64,000 bases of DNA, from assembly GCA_020465985.1 (NCBI GenBank), contig JAANYP010003842.1, positions 1-64,000 on the forward strand, read 5' to 3'. This stretch comes from Centrapalus pauciflorus. Its lineage: Eukaryota > Streptophyta > Magnoliopsida > Asterales > Asteraceae. The position numbers and the translations under genes were made by a program. The notes beneath the pieces were generated by a model. The model made no database searches. It saw nothing but the letters and a program-made list of their open reading frames with translations, and was not told where the DNA came from. Positions 1 to 13,051 of the stretch are shown here, piece after piece; the stretch's first letter is position 1; every line of letters starts with the position of its first letter.

Positions 1-51
1 TTGATATGGTTTTCCAGTTTTCCAGTCTAATATAGTTTTCCATGGAGCTCG

Positions 52-152
<101 letters not shown>

Positions 153-605
153 CTTAGGTAAAAGAGAGGGGGAAAGACAAATAGTCCATGCATACACATA
201 TGTACAAGTTTATCTAAAAAACTTAGTTTATTGCATTTACAAAATCTATCATGCTATGAGTTTCTTCTTATATTGTATGATGATAAATGGAATAATCTTA
301 TCATAAGAAAGAAAACTTGATAATTAAATGATTATGCACTTAAAAAGTTGTGTAAGTTCACAACACACTTGCTTGATGCATGTGAATCAATGATAAGCAC
401 TAATATGTCATATTGTATGTAGGAGTGACTATCAAAAATCTCAGATAAAGCTCTCTCAGTTCATTAACGATATAAGATTATAGAAGTATAAATCACGATT
501 ATATAAGATTCGATAAGAAAGGATTTATATATAACTTCGCAATCTTATATTATTTAAGTTTCAAGATGTTTTTGTTATATTAGTTAAAGAAAACATTAGA
601 AATTT

Positions 606-975
606 TTATGTAGATATCTTCACAGAATCCATGTTTGCATCATTGTTCATGGTGATGTTTAACTGTAAATAGTGACAACATAAATGATCATTATTAATCT
701 CATTTTTGTGAGTATATTTAGGTTAAAATAGTGAGTGTATTGTCCTGAAAAGTTATAAGCAACTAATGAACATATATGCATTCATGAACAGATTTAAGAT
801 GAAAACACCAAAAAAATTTTTTTATATATATTTACCTCAACAGAATCCTTGTTTGCATCATGCTGATGGTCATATTCTTATGTAAACCGTTGCAATTAAA
901 ATGATCACTATTGAACTTCTTTTTGTGGACATATATCAATTCAAATGGAGAGTGTATTGTCTTGACAAAATGGAC
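606..975. repeat. Diverged two-copy direct repeat (about 215-bp spacing)
   Basis: A block near 610-755 recurs near 826-975. Both copies contain ACAGAATCC then TGTTTGCATCAT, a conserved ATGATCA-TATT core, a TTTTTGTG run and GAGTGTATTGTC. Many substitutions and small indels separate them, so this is an old local duplication. It shows no coding potential. Confidence 0.7.
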
Positions 976-2470
976 ATATTTTGTATAATGACAACAGATT
1001 AAGAAGAAGAATGCAAGTCCATAAAAAAATAAAGAAGAAGCAAGTTAATGTACACAAAATGGGTAATTTATTTTTTTCATTTCAAAATTATTGATTATCT
1101 TTACTTTATCACTTTTTGAAGCCTAATAACACCATAATTAGTGATGTTATCACTTTATTTTTTGTATTTATTATTTGTGGTGAACAAACCTTTGATGTGG
1201 TAGACCGCTCTTCTTTGTTCTAGACAAACCATCAACCAACTTCACTATTCTTCTTCTAATTACAAAGGATAGGACTAAAACAATATAAATTGGAACCTTA
1301 TTAGCAGATGCTAAAAGTGTGGAAACGGTCACATTTCATGAACTTTTAGAACATGGTTTGTTTCAATTTAAGAAGGTACCAACATTTTTGTTTTAGAAAT
1401 TTAATAGGATATTTTGTTTTAGAAATTTAAGAAGATACTTACAGTTTTCCTTATTGCAGACACGATTGAAATATGAGTCAAATTTATCTTCATATCTTTG
1501 ATTCATCATCAGTTGTTATTATGGAGTTGTTATTATCGAGACTGAGGGTGAAATATATAAACGTTGAATTCATCTTCTTTGTTGATTAGAGGTTTGAAAT
1601 CCAGTCTAGAATATAAAACATAAAACATAATAAATAGATGATGCAAAACAATATAGCAGAAAACGTAATGCATGAAGCAAGTAGATTGATTTATTTTCTA
1701 TAAAATTTATGTAGAATATATAGCCTCATAAAACCAATATTGAATTTAGTTATTAAGTGATCTTATCACCTTTATTTTCTTAGAAGCTGGTAAATGTAAA
1801 TAAATCTTATCCCCTATATATTCTGTTATTTTTGTTACGTGACCTCTCTTTTATATTTTTATTTTTATAAATACAATAATGATGATTATAATTGACATCT
1901 GACACTGTTATATTTAAATAATTAATGTGAAGATATCCCCTCTTTATCTGTAAAATTAGTTACTGCTTGTTCAGATGGAAAAAATAGTTTGTGTGTTATA
2001 TACTATAAAAACAGTGTTGTTTGTCAAACTTATCTCCAAAATTTTTTGCATATTTAAATTAATTATAAATGATGATATTATATTTTCAGGGTTTATAAAA
2101 GCTTTAAAAGTTCAAGTGAAGGATGTTTGCTGCAATTGTGGAATATCATCCCTTCATTTCTGTAAATTCTCCATTCATTTCTGTAATGTTTGTTACGTAG
2201 CAGATAATAGTGCAAAAATAAGCTAAGAAATGCGTAAAAATATTTATCAATTTACATTTTTCCCTAATCGTAAGTCTACATGAGTAGACTTTTTCCAGAT
2301 TGTTTCGGTGGTATCCAGAAATATTTAAATCTAGTTTTCTGTAAATAGCAGTGATGTAGGCTTAAAAAGTTGAATTATAGCCAATCATAGCTTGCCAAAT
2401 CAGCATTAAAAATAGGAATTTCTACCAATAATATTGTGTCACGTGAGCATCTTTCTCACTGCTCCGTTGG

Positions 2471-2570
<100 letters not shown>

Positions 2571-3203
2571 CTTGGCGCCATAATACCAATTAAATTATTA
2601 TATTTGATCATTAAATTAACTCTTCTAAAATGAAATAAACAAAGCTAATCTTTCTAATATAATAAAAATCTAAAAAATGACTTTAATTAATTTGTTAAAC
2701 AAATACCTAGTACCGATAATTTAATATCTAAACAATCTAATACGCTTTAACAAACTTTAGTTAATCTGACGTCTTAGAGATGAATCACTTGGCGTCAATA
2801 GTTAATTAGATTCTTTAGATCCACTAACTTGATTGTTTAGTTACCAACCCAATGACTTAAAAAGATGAATATGACAACAATAATTTAAATTATTATAGTT
2901 TTCTAATAAAATTATCCAAAATAAATCTATGAATCTCAGTCATTAGATTAATTAATAACATTTAGTTATATTATTTCTAACTTTATTTTCATGATTTTTT
3001 TGATGCTTCAAGCCCTATATAAAAAATTCACTAAAAATACTTTAAAACTCCATTAATGGAGTTTCATGAAACCTTGAAGAAGGTGTGATGATTTTGACAA
3101 ATGTAAGCTCATTGCTTTATTATAAACATGATCACACACTTTATTTGTTGATTTCACATCTCATAGAACAAATAATTAAAGAACAAATTAAAGAGGGGTC
3201 ATG

Positions 3204-3366
3204 TTATACGCACACTCCTCATAATTAATTTTCACCTAATCATACATCTTCTTCTCTCACATTATTTTCCTTAATGACACGGAACTTACTCATTAAACTT
3301 ATACATTTCTCTCACATTTACGGGAGAGGGTGTACATAATTAGTAAAGAGGAATGTGTGTACGTTT
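3204..3366. mobile_element. MITE-like imperfect inverted repeat
   Basis: The left arm (about 3204-3250, containing TACGCACACTCCTC) resembles the reverse complement of the right arm (about 3325-3366, containing GAGGAATGTGTGTACG). The interval between is AT-rich and non-coding. Size and structure suit a small non-autonomous DNA element. The arms are imperfect and I could not define a target duplication, so this is tentative. Confidence 0.28.
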
Positions 3367-3952
3367 AGAATCACCATAGACTTTGGATTAGATACCTCCA
3401 ACTAGATTTGAAGAACTTGAAGAAAAAGGAGATGACTCCCTTCAACAATTCTACATCAATTCTTTTCAATGCTTTTACTAATTTAGTTTATCAGAAATTA
3501 ATTGTGAAACAATCTTGGATGTGTATAAAAGAAAAGTTTACACATGATATGAAGGAGAAATGAGGTCGAGTGAAGAAAAAAAAGGCAAAAATGGAGGTAG
3601 GGTGATGACTTGTGTCCTTTGGCTCCAACCAAATGATAATCTTATTAATATGTAAGCATTTTTCATTCGACGTTTTATAAACATTACTCATATCAATATT
3701 ATACTCGTTTTTCACCAACTTTAGTCCTCGTACATTTTAAATATTGAAATCTTTTAAGTTATGATTTTTTTACAAATAGTCTCTCATTTGATAGGTTATA
3801 TCGAATTTAAAATAATAACTATTTACTTGATTTTACATGTGTTACATCATCAATACAAAATGATATCTATATATAATGGAAAATATCATTATTAAAATCT
3901 AAAATGTGTGTTTGAAAACATAATGATAGAATCTTAAAAGTTGTGTTCTTAT

Positions 3953-3985
3953 CACTCGTACAAATTTTGGTTTTGGTCACACCAA
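3953..3985. other. Possible left terminus of a CACTA-like element
   Basis: The array opens with CACTCGTACAAATTTTGG directly followed by TTTTGGTCACACC. This resembles the CACT(A/G) start of plant En/Spm termini followed by a subterminal repeat unit. The nearest En/Spm coding sequence lies beyond the other end of the array (20520-23740). I found no matching inverted terminus on the right, so this is only a suggestion. Confidence 0.22.
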
Positions 3986-4539
3986 AAATGTTTGACGATA
4001 ACCATTCAGTCACACTTGTTTTTCATTGTGTATGTGACTAAAGTTCCCGTGACCAAAGCGTCCATACGGTCACATTAGATTGTTAGTGGCCGTATCCATT
4101 TACAAATATTGACCAAAACCGTAAAATGTGTGACCATATGCTTTTTAAAATCAAGCGAAAATGTATTTTGTGTAACTATTGTCCACGCAATGTCTACTTT
4201 ATTTTTATGTGTGTGTGTAGCTGATTGCAACCATTTGGTCACACAAAGAGTGTCTTGTTGTGGGCTTTGGTCACATAAAATCATGCCAAATGTGGCAATA
4301 GGTGTCAAAAAGTGTGATCATATGCTTTTTTTTAAGTGAGATAAACTTGTATTTTTTGAGACTATTGTCCATGCAATGACTACTTTATTTTTATTTTTGT
4401 GTGGCTGATTGAACCATTTGGTCACACAACGAGTGTGTTGTTGTGGGCTCTGGTCACATAAAATTATGCCAAATGGGGACGTATGTGTTAAAAAGTGCGA
4501 CCATATTTAAGTGAGGTAAACTTGTATTTTGTATAACTA

Positions 4540-5631
4540 TTGTCCATGCAATGACCACTTTATTTTTATTTGTGTGTGGCTGATTGCAACCATTTGGTCA
4601 CACAACGAGTGTGTTGTTGTGGGCTTTGGTCACATAAAACTATGTCAAATGTGGTCGTATGTGTTAAAAAGTGTGACCATATGCTCTTTTAAGTCAGGTA
4701 AACTTGTATTTTGTGTGACTATTGTCCATTCAATGACCACTTTATTTTTATCTATGTGTGGCTGATTGCAACAATTTGGTCACACAACGAGTGTTTTGTT
4801 GTGGGTTTTGATCACATACAATTATGCCAAATGTGGCCGTAGGTGTTAAAAAGTGTGACCATATGCTCTTTTAAGTAAGGTAAACTTGTATTTTGTGTGA
4901 CTATTGTCCATGCAATGGCCACTTTATTTTTATTTGTGTGTGGCTGATTGCAACCATTTGGTCATACAACGAGTGTGTTGTTGTGCGCTTTGGTCACATA
5001 AAATTATGTCAAATGTAGCCGTAGGTATTTAAAAGTGTGACCATATGCTCTTTTAAGTGAGGTAAACTTGTATTTTGTGTGACTATTGTCCATTCAATGA
5101 CCACTTTATTTTTATTTGTGTGTGGCTGATTGCAACCATTTGGTCACACAACGAGTGTGTTGTTGTGGGCTTTGGTCACATAAAACTATGTCAAATGTGG
5201 TCGTATGTGTTAAAAAGTGTGACCATATGCTCTTTTAAGTCAGGTAAACTTGTATTTTGTGTGACTATTGTCCATTCAATGGCCACTTTATTTTTATCTA
5301 TGTGTGGCTGATTGCAACAATTTGGTCACACAACGAGTGTGTTGTTGTGGGTTTTGATCACATACAATTATGCCAAATGTGGCCGTAGGTGTTAAAAAGT
5401 GTGACCATATGCTCTTTTAAGTAAGGTAAACTTGTATTTTGTGTGACTATTGTCCATGCAATGGCCACTTTATTTTTATTTGTGTGTGGCTGATTGCAAC
5501 CATTTGGTCATACAACGAGTGTGTTGTTGTGCGCTTTGGTCACATAAAATTATGTCAAATGTAGCCGTAGGTATTTAAAAGTGTGACCATATGCTCTTTT
5601 AAGTGAGGTAAACTTGTATTTTGTGTGACTA
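4540..5631 (+). repeat. Trimeric higher-order repeat, two copies of 546 bp
   Basis: Three successive monomers (about 4540-5085) are duplicated with the same private variants at 5086-5631, an offset of 546 bp. Shared diagnostic variants include AAGTCAGG for AAGTGAGG, ATTCAATG for ATGCAATG, and the GTGCGC variant of GTGGGC. This indicates recent unequal exchange within the array. Confidence 0.8.
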
Positions 5632-7109
5632 TTGGCCATTCAATGGCCACTTTATTTTTATTTGAGTATGGCTGATTGCAACCATTTGGTCACACAACGA
5701 ATGTCTTGTTGTGGGCTTTGGTCACATAAAATCATGTCAAATGTGGCCGTAGGTGTCAAACAGTGTGACCATATGCTTTTTTAAGTGATGTAAACTTGTA
5801 TTTTGTGTGACTATTGTCGATGCAATGACCACTATATTTATATTTGTGTGTGGCTGATTGCAACCATTTGGTCACACAACGAGTTTGTTGTTGTGGACTT
5901 TGGACACATAAAATTATGCCAAATGTGGTCGTAGGTGTTAAAAAGTGTGACCATATGCTCTTTTAAGTGAGGTAAACTTGTATTTTGTGTGACTATTGTC
6001 CATGCAATGACCACATTATTTTTATTTGTGTGTGGCTGATTGCAACCATCTGGTCAGACAACGAGTGTGTTGTTGTGGGCTTTGGTCACATAAATTTATG
6101 CCAAATGTGGCCGTAGGTGTTAAAAAATGTGACCATATGCTCTTTTAAGTGAGGTAAACTTGTATTTTGTGTGACTATTGTCCATGCAATGACTACTTTA
6201 TTTTTATTTGACTGTGGCTGATTGCAACCATTTTGTCACACAGCGAGTGTGTTTTGTAGGCTTTGGTCACATAAAATTATGTCAAATGTGGCCTATGTGT
6301 TAAAAAGTGTGACCATATGCTCTTTTAATTGAGGTAAACTTCTATTTTGTGTGACTGTTGTCCATGCAATGGTCACTTTACTTTTATTTTTGTGTGGCTA
6401 ATTGCAACCATTTGGTCACACAACCAGTGTGTTGTTGTGGGCTTTGGTCACATAAAATTATGCTAAATGTGGCCGTAGGTGTTAAAAAGTGTGACCATAT
6501 GCTCTTTTAAGTGATGTAAACTTGTATTTTGTGTGACTATTGTCCAAGCAATGGTCACTTATTTTTATTTGTGTGTGGCTGATTGCAACCATTTGGTCAC
6601 ACAACGAGCGTGTTGTTGTGGGCTTTGGTCACATAAAATTATGACACATGTGGCCGTAGGTGTTAAAAAGTGTGACCATATGCTCTTTTAATTGAGGTAA
6701 ACTTTTATTTTGTGTGACTATTGTCCATGCAATAGCCACTTTATTTCTATTTGTGTGTGGCTGATTGCAACCATTTGGTCACACAACGAGTGTGTTGTTG
6801 TGGGCTTTGGTCACATAAAATTATGCAAAATGTGGCCACAAGTGTGACCATATGCTCTTTTAAGTGAGGTAAACTTCTATTTTGTGTGACTATTGTCCAT
6901 GCAATGATCACTTTAATTTTATTTGTGTGTGGCTGATTGCAACCATTTGGTCACACAACGAGTGTGTTGTTGTGGGCTTTCGTCACATAAAATTATGTCA
7001 AATGTGGCCGTAGGTGTTAAAAAGGGTGACCATATGCTCTTTTGAGTAAGGTAAACTTGTATTTTGTGTGACTATTGTCCATGCAATGGCCACTATATTT
7101 TTATTTGTG

Positions 7110-9289
7110 TGTGGCTGATTGCAACCATTTGGTCACACAACGAGTTTGTTGTTGTGGGCTTTGGTCACATAAAATTATGCCAAATGTGGTCGTATGTGTT
7201 AAAAAGTGTGACCATATGCTCTTTTAACTGAGGTAAACATGTATTTTGTGTGACTATTGTCCATGCAATGGCCACTTTATTTTTATTTGTGTGTGGCTGA
7301 TTGCAACCATTTGGTCACACAACGAGTGTGTCGTTGTGGGCTTTGGTCACATAAATTTATGCCAAATGTGGCCGTAGGTGTTAAAAAGTGTGACCATATG
7401 CTCTTTTAAGTGAGGTAAACTTGTATTTTGTGTGACTATTGTCCATGCAATGGCCACTTTATTTTTATTTGTGTGTGGCTGATTGGGACCATTTTGTCAC
7501 GCAACGAGTGTGTGGTTGTGGGCTTTGGTCACATAAAATTATGTCAAATGTGGCCTAGGTGTTAAAAAGTGGGACCATATGCTCTTTTAAGTGAGGTAAA
7601 CTTCTATTTTGTGTGACTATTGTCCATGCACTGGTCACTTTAATTTTATTTGTGTGTGGCTGATTGCAACCATTTGGTCACACAACGAGTGTGTTGTTGT
7701 GGGCTTTGGTCGCATAAAACTATGTCAAATGTGGTCGTATGTGTTAAAAAGTGTGACCATATGCTCTTTTAAGTGAGGTAAACTTGTATTTTGTGTGACT
7801 ATTGTCCATTCAATGGCCACTTTATTTTTATCTATGTGTGGTTGATTGCAACCATTTGGTCACACAACGAGTGTGTTGTTGTGGGTTTTGATCACATACA
7901 ATTATGCCAAATGTGGCCGTAGGTGTTAAAAAGTGTGACCATATGCTCTTTTAAGTAAGGTAAACTTGTATTTTGTGTGACTATTGTGCATGCAATGGCC
8001 ACTTATTTTTATTTGTGTGTGGCTGATTGCAACCATTTGGTCACACAATGAGTGTGTTGTTTTGGGCTTTGGTCACATAAAATTATGACACATGTGGCCG
8101 TAGGTGTTAAAAAGTGTGACCATATGCTCTTTTAAATGAGGTAAACTTGTATTTTGTGTGACTATTGTCCATGCAATGGCCACTTTATTTCTATTTGTGT
8201 GTGGCTGATTGCAACCATTTGGTCACACAACGAGTTTGTTGTTGTGGGCTTTGGTCACATAAAATTATGCCAAATGTGGTCGTATGTGTTAAAAAGTGTG
8301 ACCATATGCTCTTTTCACTGAGGTAAACATGTATTTTGTGTGACTATTGTCCATGCAATGGCCACTTTATTTTTATTTGTGTGTGGCTGATTGCAACCAT
8401 TTGGTCACACAACGAGTGTGTCGTTGTGGGCTTTGGTCACATAAATTTATGCCAAATGTGGCCGTAGGTGTTAAAAAGTGTGACCATATGCTCTTTTAAG
8501 TGAGGTAAACTTGTATTTTGTGTGACTATTGTCCATGCAATGGCCACTTTATTTTTATTTGTGTGTGGCTGATTGGGACCATTTTGTCACGCAACGAGTG
8601 TGTGGTTGTGGGCTTTGGTCACATAAAATTATGTCAAATGTGGCCTAGGTGTTAAAAAGTGGGACCATATGCTCTTTTAAGTGAGGTAAACTTCTATTTT
8701 GTGTGACTATTGTCCATGCACTGGTCACTTTAATTTTATTTGTGTGTGGCTGATTGCAACCATTTGGTCACACAACGAGTGTGTTGTTGTGGGCTTTGGT
8801 CACATAAAACTATGTCAAATGTGGTCGTATGTGTTAAAAAGTGTGACCATATGCTCTTTTAAGTGAGGTAAACTTGTATTTTGTGTGACTATTGTCCATT
8901 CAATGGCCACTTTATTTTTATCTATGTGTGGTTGATTGCAACCATTTGGTCACACAACGAGTGTGTTGTTGTGGGTTTTGATCACATACAATTATGCCAA
9001 ATGTGGCCGTAGGTGTTAAAAAGTGTGACCATATGCTCCTTTAAGTAAGGTAAACTTGTATTTTGTGTGACTATTGTGCATGCAATGGCCACTTATTTTT
9101 ATTTGTGTGTGGCTGATTGCAACCATTTGGTCACACAATGAGTGTGTTGTTTTGGGCTTTGGTCACATAAAATTATGACACATGTGGCCGTAGGTGTTAA
9201 AAAGTGTGACCATATGCTCTTTTAAATGAGGTAAACTTGTATTTTGTGTGACTATTGTCCATGCAATGGCCACTTTATTTCTATTTGTG
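7110..9289 (+). repeat. Hexameric higher-order repeat, two copies of about 1090 bp
   Basis: A six-monomer block (about 7110-8199) is followed directly by a nearly identical block (about 8200-9289). The private variants GATTGGGACCATTTTGTCACG (7483 and 8573) and CGAGTTTG (7141 and 8231) recur at a 1090-bp offset. Copies agree far better at this offset than neighbouring monomers do. Confidence 0.85.
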
Positions 9290-9634
9290 TGTGGCTGATT
9301 GCAATCATTTGATCACACAACGAGTGTGTTGTTGTGGGCTTAAGTCACATAAAATTAGGCCAAATGTGGCCACAGGTGTTAAAAAGTGTGACCATATGCT
9401 CTTTTAAGTGAGGTAAACTTCTATTTTGTGTGACTATTGTCCATCCAATGGTCAATTTAATTTTATTTGTGTGTGGCTGATTGCAACCATTTGGTCACAC
9501 ATCGAGTGTGTTGTTGTGGGCTTTCGTCACATAAAATTATGCCAAATGTGGCCGTAGGTGTTAAAAAGTGTGACCATATGCTCTTTTGAGTAAGGTAAAC
9601 TTGTATTTTGTGTGACTATTGTCCATGCAATGAC

Positions 9635-9639
9635 CACTT
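9635..9639. other. Target-site duplication of Copia-1 (left copy)
   Basis: CACTT immediately precedes the 5' LTR and is repeated at 20051-20055 after the 3' LTR. It lies inside a satellite monomer whose sequence resumes on the far side. Confidence 0.9.
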
Positions 9640-10283
9640 TGTTGGGAAATAATCTAAGTATGTCAAGCTGTTAGTTAGATGTCTCAAGCTGTTAGTAGTA
9701 TTTCTGTGTAATTACAAAGTTCGAGCTGCCAGTTCAACAAACTCGAGCTGCTAGATCAAAAGTTCAAGTTGCCAGAGTTAAAAGTTCAAGCTGCTCAACA
9801 GATTGATAACAGAAAGTGCTGAAATTCAGGAAATGATATATATTTCAAGATTCGAAGATCTTCGAAGCATATCTACTACCAGAGAAATCAGGGTCCATCA
9901 AAGAAACAAATCAAAAGGCTATAAATATAGATAGACTAGGTTTTTCTATTGTAGTCGTGGTGCTTAAGTTTTTCATTATTGTAATTGCATTCTGATAAGT
10001 TTCTCAAGCCTCTAAGATTGTAAGACTCTAAGAACAATCTGTGTTCTTCGTCTAATCAAAACAGATTAGAGGTGATTGTAATAAGAGATTTTTGCAATAT
10101 AAGGTTTTAATATTGGTTTTGTTTTCTTGAATATCTGTTCTTTATTATTCTGAAAGTTTTTCTTAAAACTGTTAAGTGTTATTCCGCAAAGTTCTTAATT
10201 GGACTTTGATTCAAAACAAGGTTATTGGTTTAAACTTTGATATATTAAAACCAGTTAATCTTAGGTGATTTTTGATCTTGACA
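9640..10283 (+). repeat. Copia-1 5' LTR (644 bp)
   Basis: Starts TGTTGGGAAATAATC and ends GATCTTGACA. The first 200 bases contain a cluster of imperfect units of about 20 bases built on CAAGCTG(T/C)TAGT. A TATAAATATA-type box lies near 9921-9930, inside the promoter-bearing part of the LTR. The 22-bp difference from the 3' LTR falls inside the cluster. Confidence 0.95.
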
Positions 10284-10285
10284 AG

Positions 10286-10298
10286 TGGTATCAGAGCC
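10286..10298 (+). promoter_or_regulatory. Copia-1 primer-binding site (tRNA-iMet)
   Basis: TGGTATCAGAGCC lies two bases after the 5' LTR. It is the standard complement of the 3' end of plant initiator tRNA-Met and primes minus-strand synthesis. Confidence 0.95.
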
Positions 10299-10375
10299 TA
10301 GGGTTTTATTTGTTATTCTTTGTTTCAAAGTCAGAAACTTTCACTATTTACAATTTTGTTTTTTTTTTTTTTGCA

Positions 10376-11416
10376 ATGAAGTTTGAAAATAGCAGTAGTG
10401 GATCTGGGCAAGGAATCAAAGTGCCTATGCTCAAACCCACTGAGTTTGAGATGTGGAAGCTGAGGATTCAATAGCACATTCAATTTATTGACTATGCCAT
10501 ATGGGAAGCTGTTGAAAATCCACCTGCAGTTGATCCAGAACTAGATGCTGAGGGCAAACCAAAAATAACACCTCCAAAAACAGAGATTGAAAGTAATGCT
10601 AGAATGAATGAAGTCAAAGCTCTGACTCTTTTACAGATAGCCATTCCTAATGCTTATCAACATCAGTTTAAAAAGTTCTATACTGCTCATTCTCTTTGGC
10701 TTGCTTTAGAGAAAAGATTTGCTGGCAATGCTAGCACCAAAAGGAACCAAAAGGATCTTTTAAAACAGCAGTATGAAAACTTTTCTGGTGGCAAGAATGA
10801 AAACTTTACTCAAATTTTTGATAGGTTTAATAAGCTAATAGGTGAGTTGGAGAGTGTTAAGGTCAGTCTGGATCTAGATGAAGTAAACAGAAAATTCCTC
10901 AGATCTCTTGGTGTAGAATGGACAGTCTATGCTGCCCAATGGAGAACCAAAGATACTCTAGATGAAATAGAGCTGGATGACCTCTACATCAGTCTGAGAG
11001 TGTTTGAATCTGAGATTGAAAATAAAAAGAAACTCTTTTCTTACAATCAAAACAATGCTTTGCTGTCATCAGCATTAACTGATAAATCAAACTATTGTGA
11101 CACTTTTTCAGGTGCTGATGGTAACTCTTTTGAAGTTCATTATGAAGCATTTGTTGCAAGTGATGGACTTTTTGCTCTTAATGCTGAAGATCTAGAACAA
11201 ATTCATCCAGATGATCTAGAAGAGATGGACTTAAAGTGGCAACATGCTATGTTGACTATGAGGGCCAAAAGATTTCTGAAAAGGACTGGCAGACCAAACT
11301 TTCAAGCAAGAACAGAAGGCAAGCCAACATTTGACAAATCAAAAGTTGAGTGCATCAAATGTCACAAACTTGGTCATTTTGCCAGAGAGTGTAGATCACA
11401 AGGTCAGCAGCCATGA
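10376..11416 (+). pseudogene. gag: Copia-1 gag (UBN2-type capsid plus CCHC knuckle), interrupted
   Basis: The capsid/nucleocapsid protein packages element RNA into virus-like particles. The ATG at 10376 follows a T-rich leader. The frame is interrupted by TAG at 10472 (after MWKLRIQ, where Gln is expected) and otherwise stays open to TGA at 11414. The middle has the layout of plant Copia gag (LWLALEKRF, then a QQYENF segment, FTQIFDRFNKLIGEL). Near the end lies a zinc knuckle CIKCHKLGHFAREC at about 11352-11393. Length, about 347 codons, is normal for the first gag part. Coding-like sequence with QALVSQED and YDWS-like residues runs on in the same frame after the TGA. Confidence 0.88.
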
Positions 11417-13051
11417 AGACCCCAACAAACCAGTCAAATATCATCTTCACAAGCTCTTGTTTCTCAAGAAGATAATGTATTTGACTGGAGTGACCAGACA
11501 GAAGATGAGTTTCAGAATCAAGCTCTTATGGCAGAAACTACAACTGTCACTTCCACTGAACTACCATCTCAGGTAAATGCTAAACTATGCTCTCAAACAT
11601 GCAAAAAATATGGTTAAAAAGTACAGAGATCATAATGAGAGCATGTGCAAAACTCTAGCTAAAATGGAAGAGAGAAGACATGAGTATATGCAGGCAATAG
11701 AGGATCTTGAAAAATAGATCAATGACTATAAGGATAATGAAATTCAGATGGGACATGATAGAACATATCATGAGTGGGAGAAAAATGAACTAAATGAGAA
11801 AATAGAGACCCTAAATAAGAAATTAGATGAGGCTAAACAGAAGGTGTTAGAAGCTAACAAGAAAGTAGAATCTATAAACATAGACTTGGGTAGCTACAAG
11901 CTGGACAATCAAAAGCTAGAACACCTAATGGAAGTCCAATTTAAAAATAGGGTAAAATCTCAACTCAATCCCAAGGAAGGTATAGGCTAAAAGGCCACTC
12001 CACTCCCATATAACAATAAATACATTCATCCTATGAGTGAAGTTGCTGACAGACTTGTGAATGAACCATTAGATGAGAAAATGAAAACTGTAGATCCTAC
12101 CCTTGAGGACAAGCCTGAACCTAAAGAAGAATTGGTTCTTAATGAGGATGTAAGAGTAAGGAAGCTGAGAGTAACTCCAAAACCAATAGTGCATCTATAG
12201 GACCTCCTGCTTCCAACTCTATCAGCACCAACAGTCTGAAAGGGAAAGAGAAGATGAGTGAATGCAATAATGCTCCACATGTTTCTGTACCTTCTAACTG
12301 TACTATTGCATCCTCTTCCAACATAAATAAAAAGGGTAAAACTGTTCTAGTATGCACATGTCAAAAACATGGTGTCTAAAAGTTCCCCACACAACAGCAG
12401 GTAAGAAGAAATCAAAGGAACAAGAACCAGTTGTGGTCACACAAAACTGGTTCCCCTATCAAAACAATCAAAAGATGTTTCCACTGTGGCAGGAAAAACC
12501 ATTTAGCCTGACATTGTTTATATAAACCATCTGGTACAAAACAGACTATGTTTCAAGAACATGCCATTACTCAAATTTCAAAAATTCCAAAGGCCCCAAA
12601 ACCTGTCACCCCAGTTCCAAAGAAGACATTTGATCACAGGTTCTTAAAAGTCAACAAAGGGCAGCATGTACACCAAAAACAAGCTTGGATGAAATCTAAA
12701 TTAAGCATGAAAAAGGTTTGGTGTGTCAAAGGCAAAAACACAGCTCAAACTGCTAATATAAAAGTTGAAGCTGTTAAGTCAAAAGTTGGAACTTGCAGTG
12801 CAACTACTGACACTCAACATCCAGTTCCAACTGCTAAGTCAAAAACTGGAATCGATAGTGGATCATCTGAGACTGTTAAAGAAAAGGATGGAAAGAACAC
12901 TTGGACACCTCATGTCATAACTAAATACTCCTCACAGAATCCACCAGTGGATCTCACTATGTTTAAAAAGACACAAACAATATTTAGTTATGTCAATGCA
13001 CAAGGACAACCCAAAACCAATTTGGTTTGGGTTTACTCCACTACTAACTGA
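11417..13051 (+). pseudogene. Copia-1 gag C-terminal extension: coiled coil, second knuckle
   Basis: Coding fragments in several frames. 11600-11990 is rich in Glu, Lys, Asn and Leu (EKNELNEKIETLNKKLDEAK and similar) and predicts a coiled coil. A second CCHC-like knuckle near 12477-12530 reads CFHCGRKNHLA then a TGA before HC. A basic Lys/Pro-rich segment (12548-13048) ends WVYSTTN followed by TGA at 13049. Copia-2 has the same arrangement and ends WVPCVN-stop at the same point, so the stop before protease may be a real feature of the family. Frame changes and stops show decay. Confidence 0.7.

Larger units (their letters stand above)
3953..9639 (+). repeat. Satellite array, about 182-bp monomer (left part)
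   Basis: About 31 tandem monomers. The anchor CTGATTGCAACCATTTGG recurs every 175-184 bases, most often 182 (for example at 4580, 4762, 4944, 5126, 5308). Each monomer carries TGGTCACA twice in one orientation and GTGTGACCATATG once in the other, so GTCACA/TGTGAC sites sit in mixed orientation at regular spacing. The first units (about 3953-4400) are the most diverged and the centre is the most uniform. Short frames inside the array are repeat translations. Copia-1 interrupts the array at 9640 and it resumes at 20051. It could be a chromosomal satellite or an expanded subterminal repeat of a DNA transposon. Confidence 0.95.

Noticed and set aside
4109..5311. Short open frames of 76-78 codons on both strands in the satellite
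   Set aside because: They recur with the monomer period and only translate the repeat; no protein family is visible.
3953..9639. Regular repeats that might be read as a CRISPR-like array
   Set aside because: The whole 182-bp unit is repeated with no unique spacers, and the context is plant nuclear DNA; it is a satellite.
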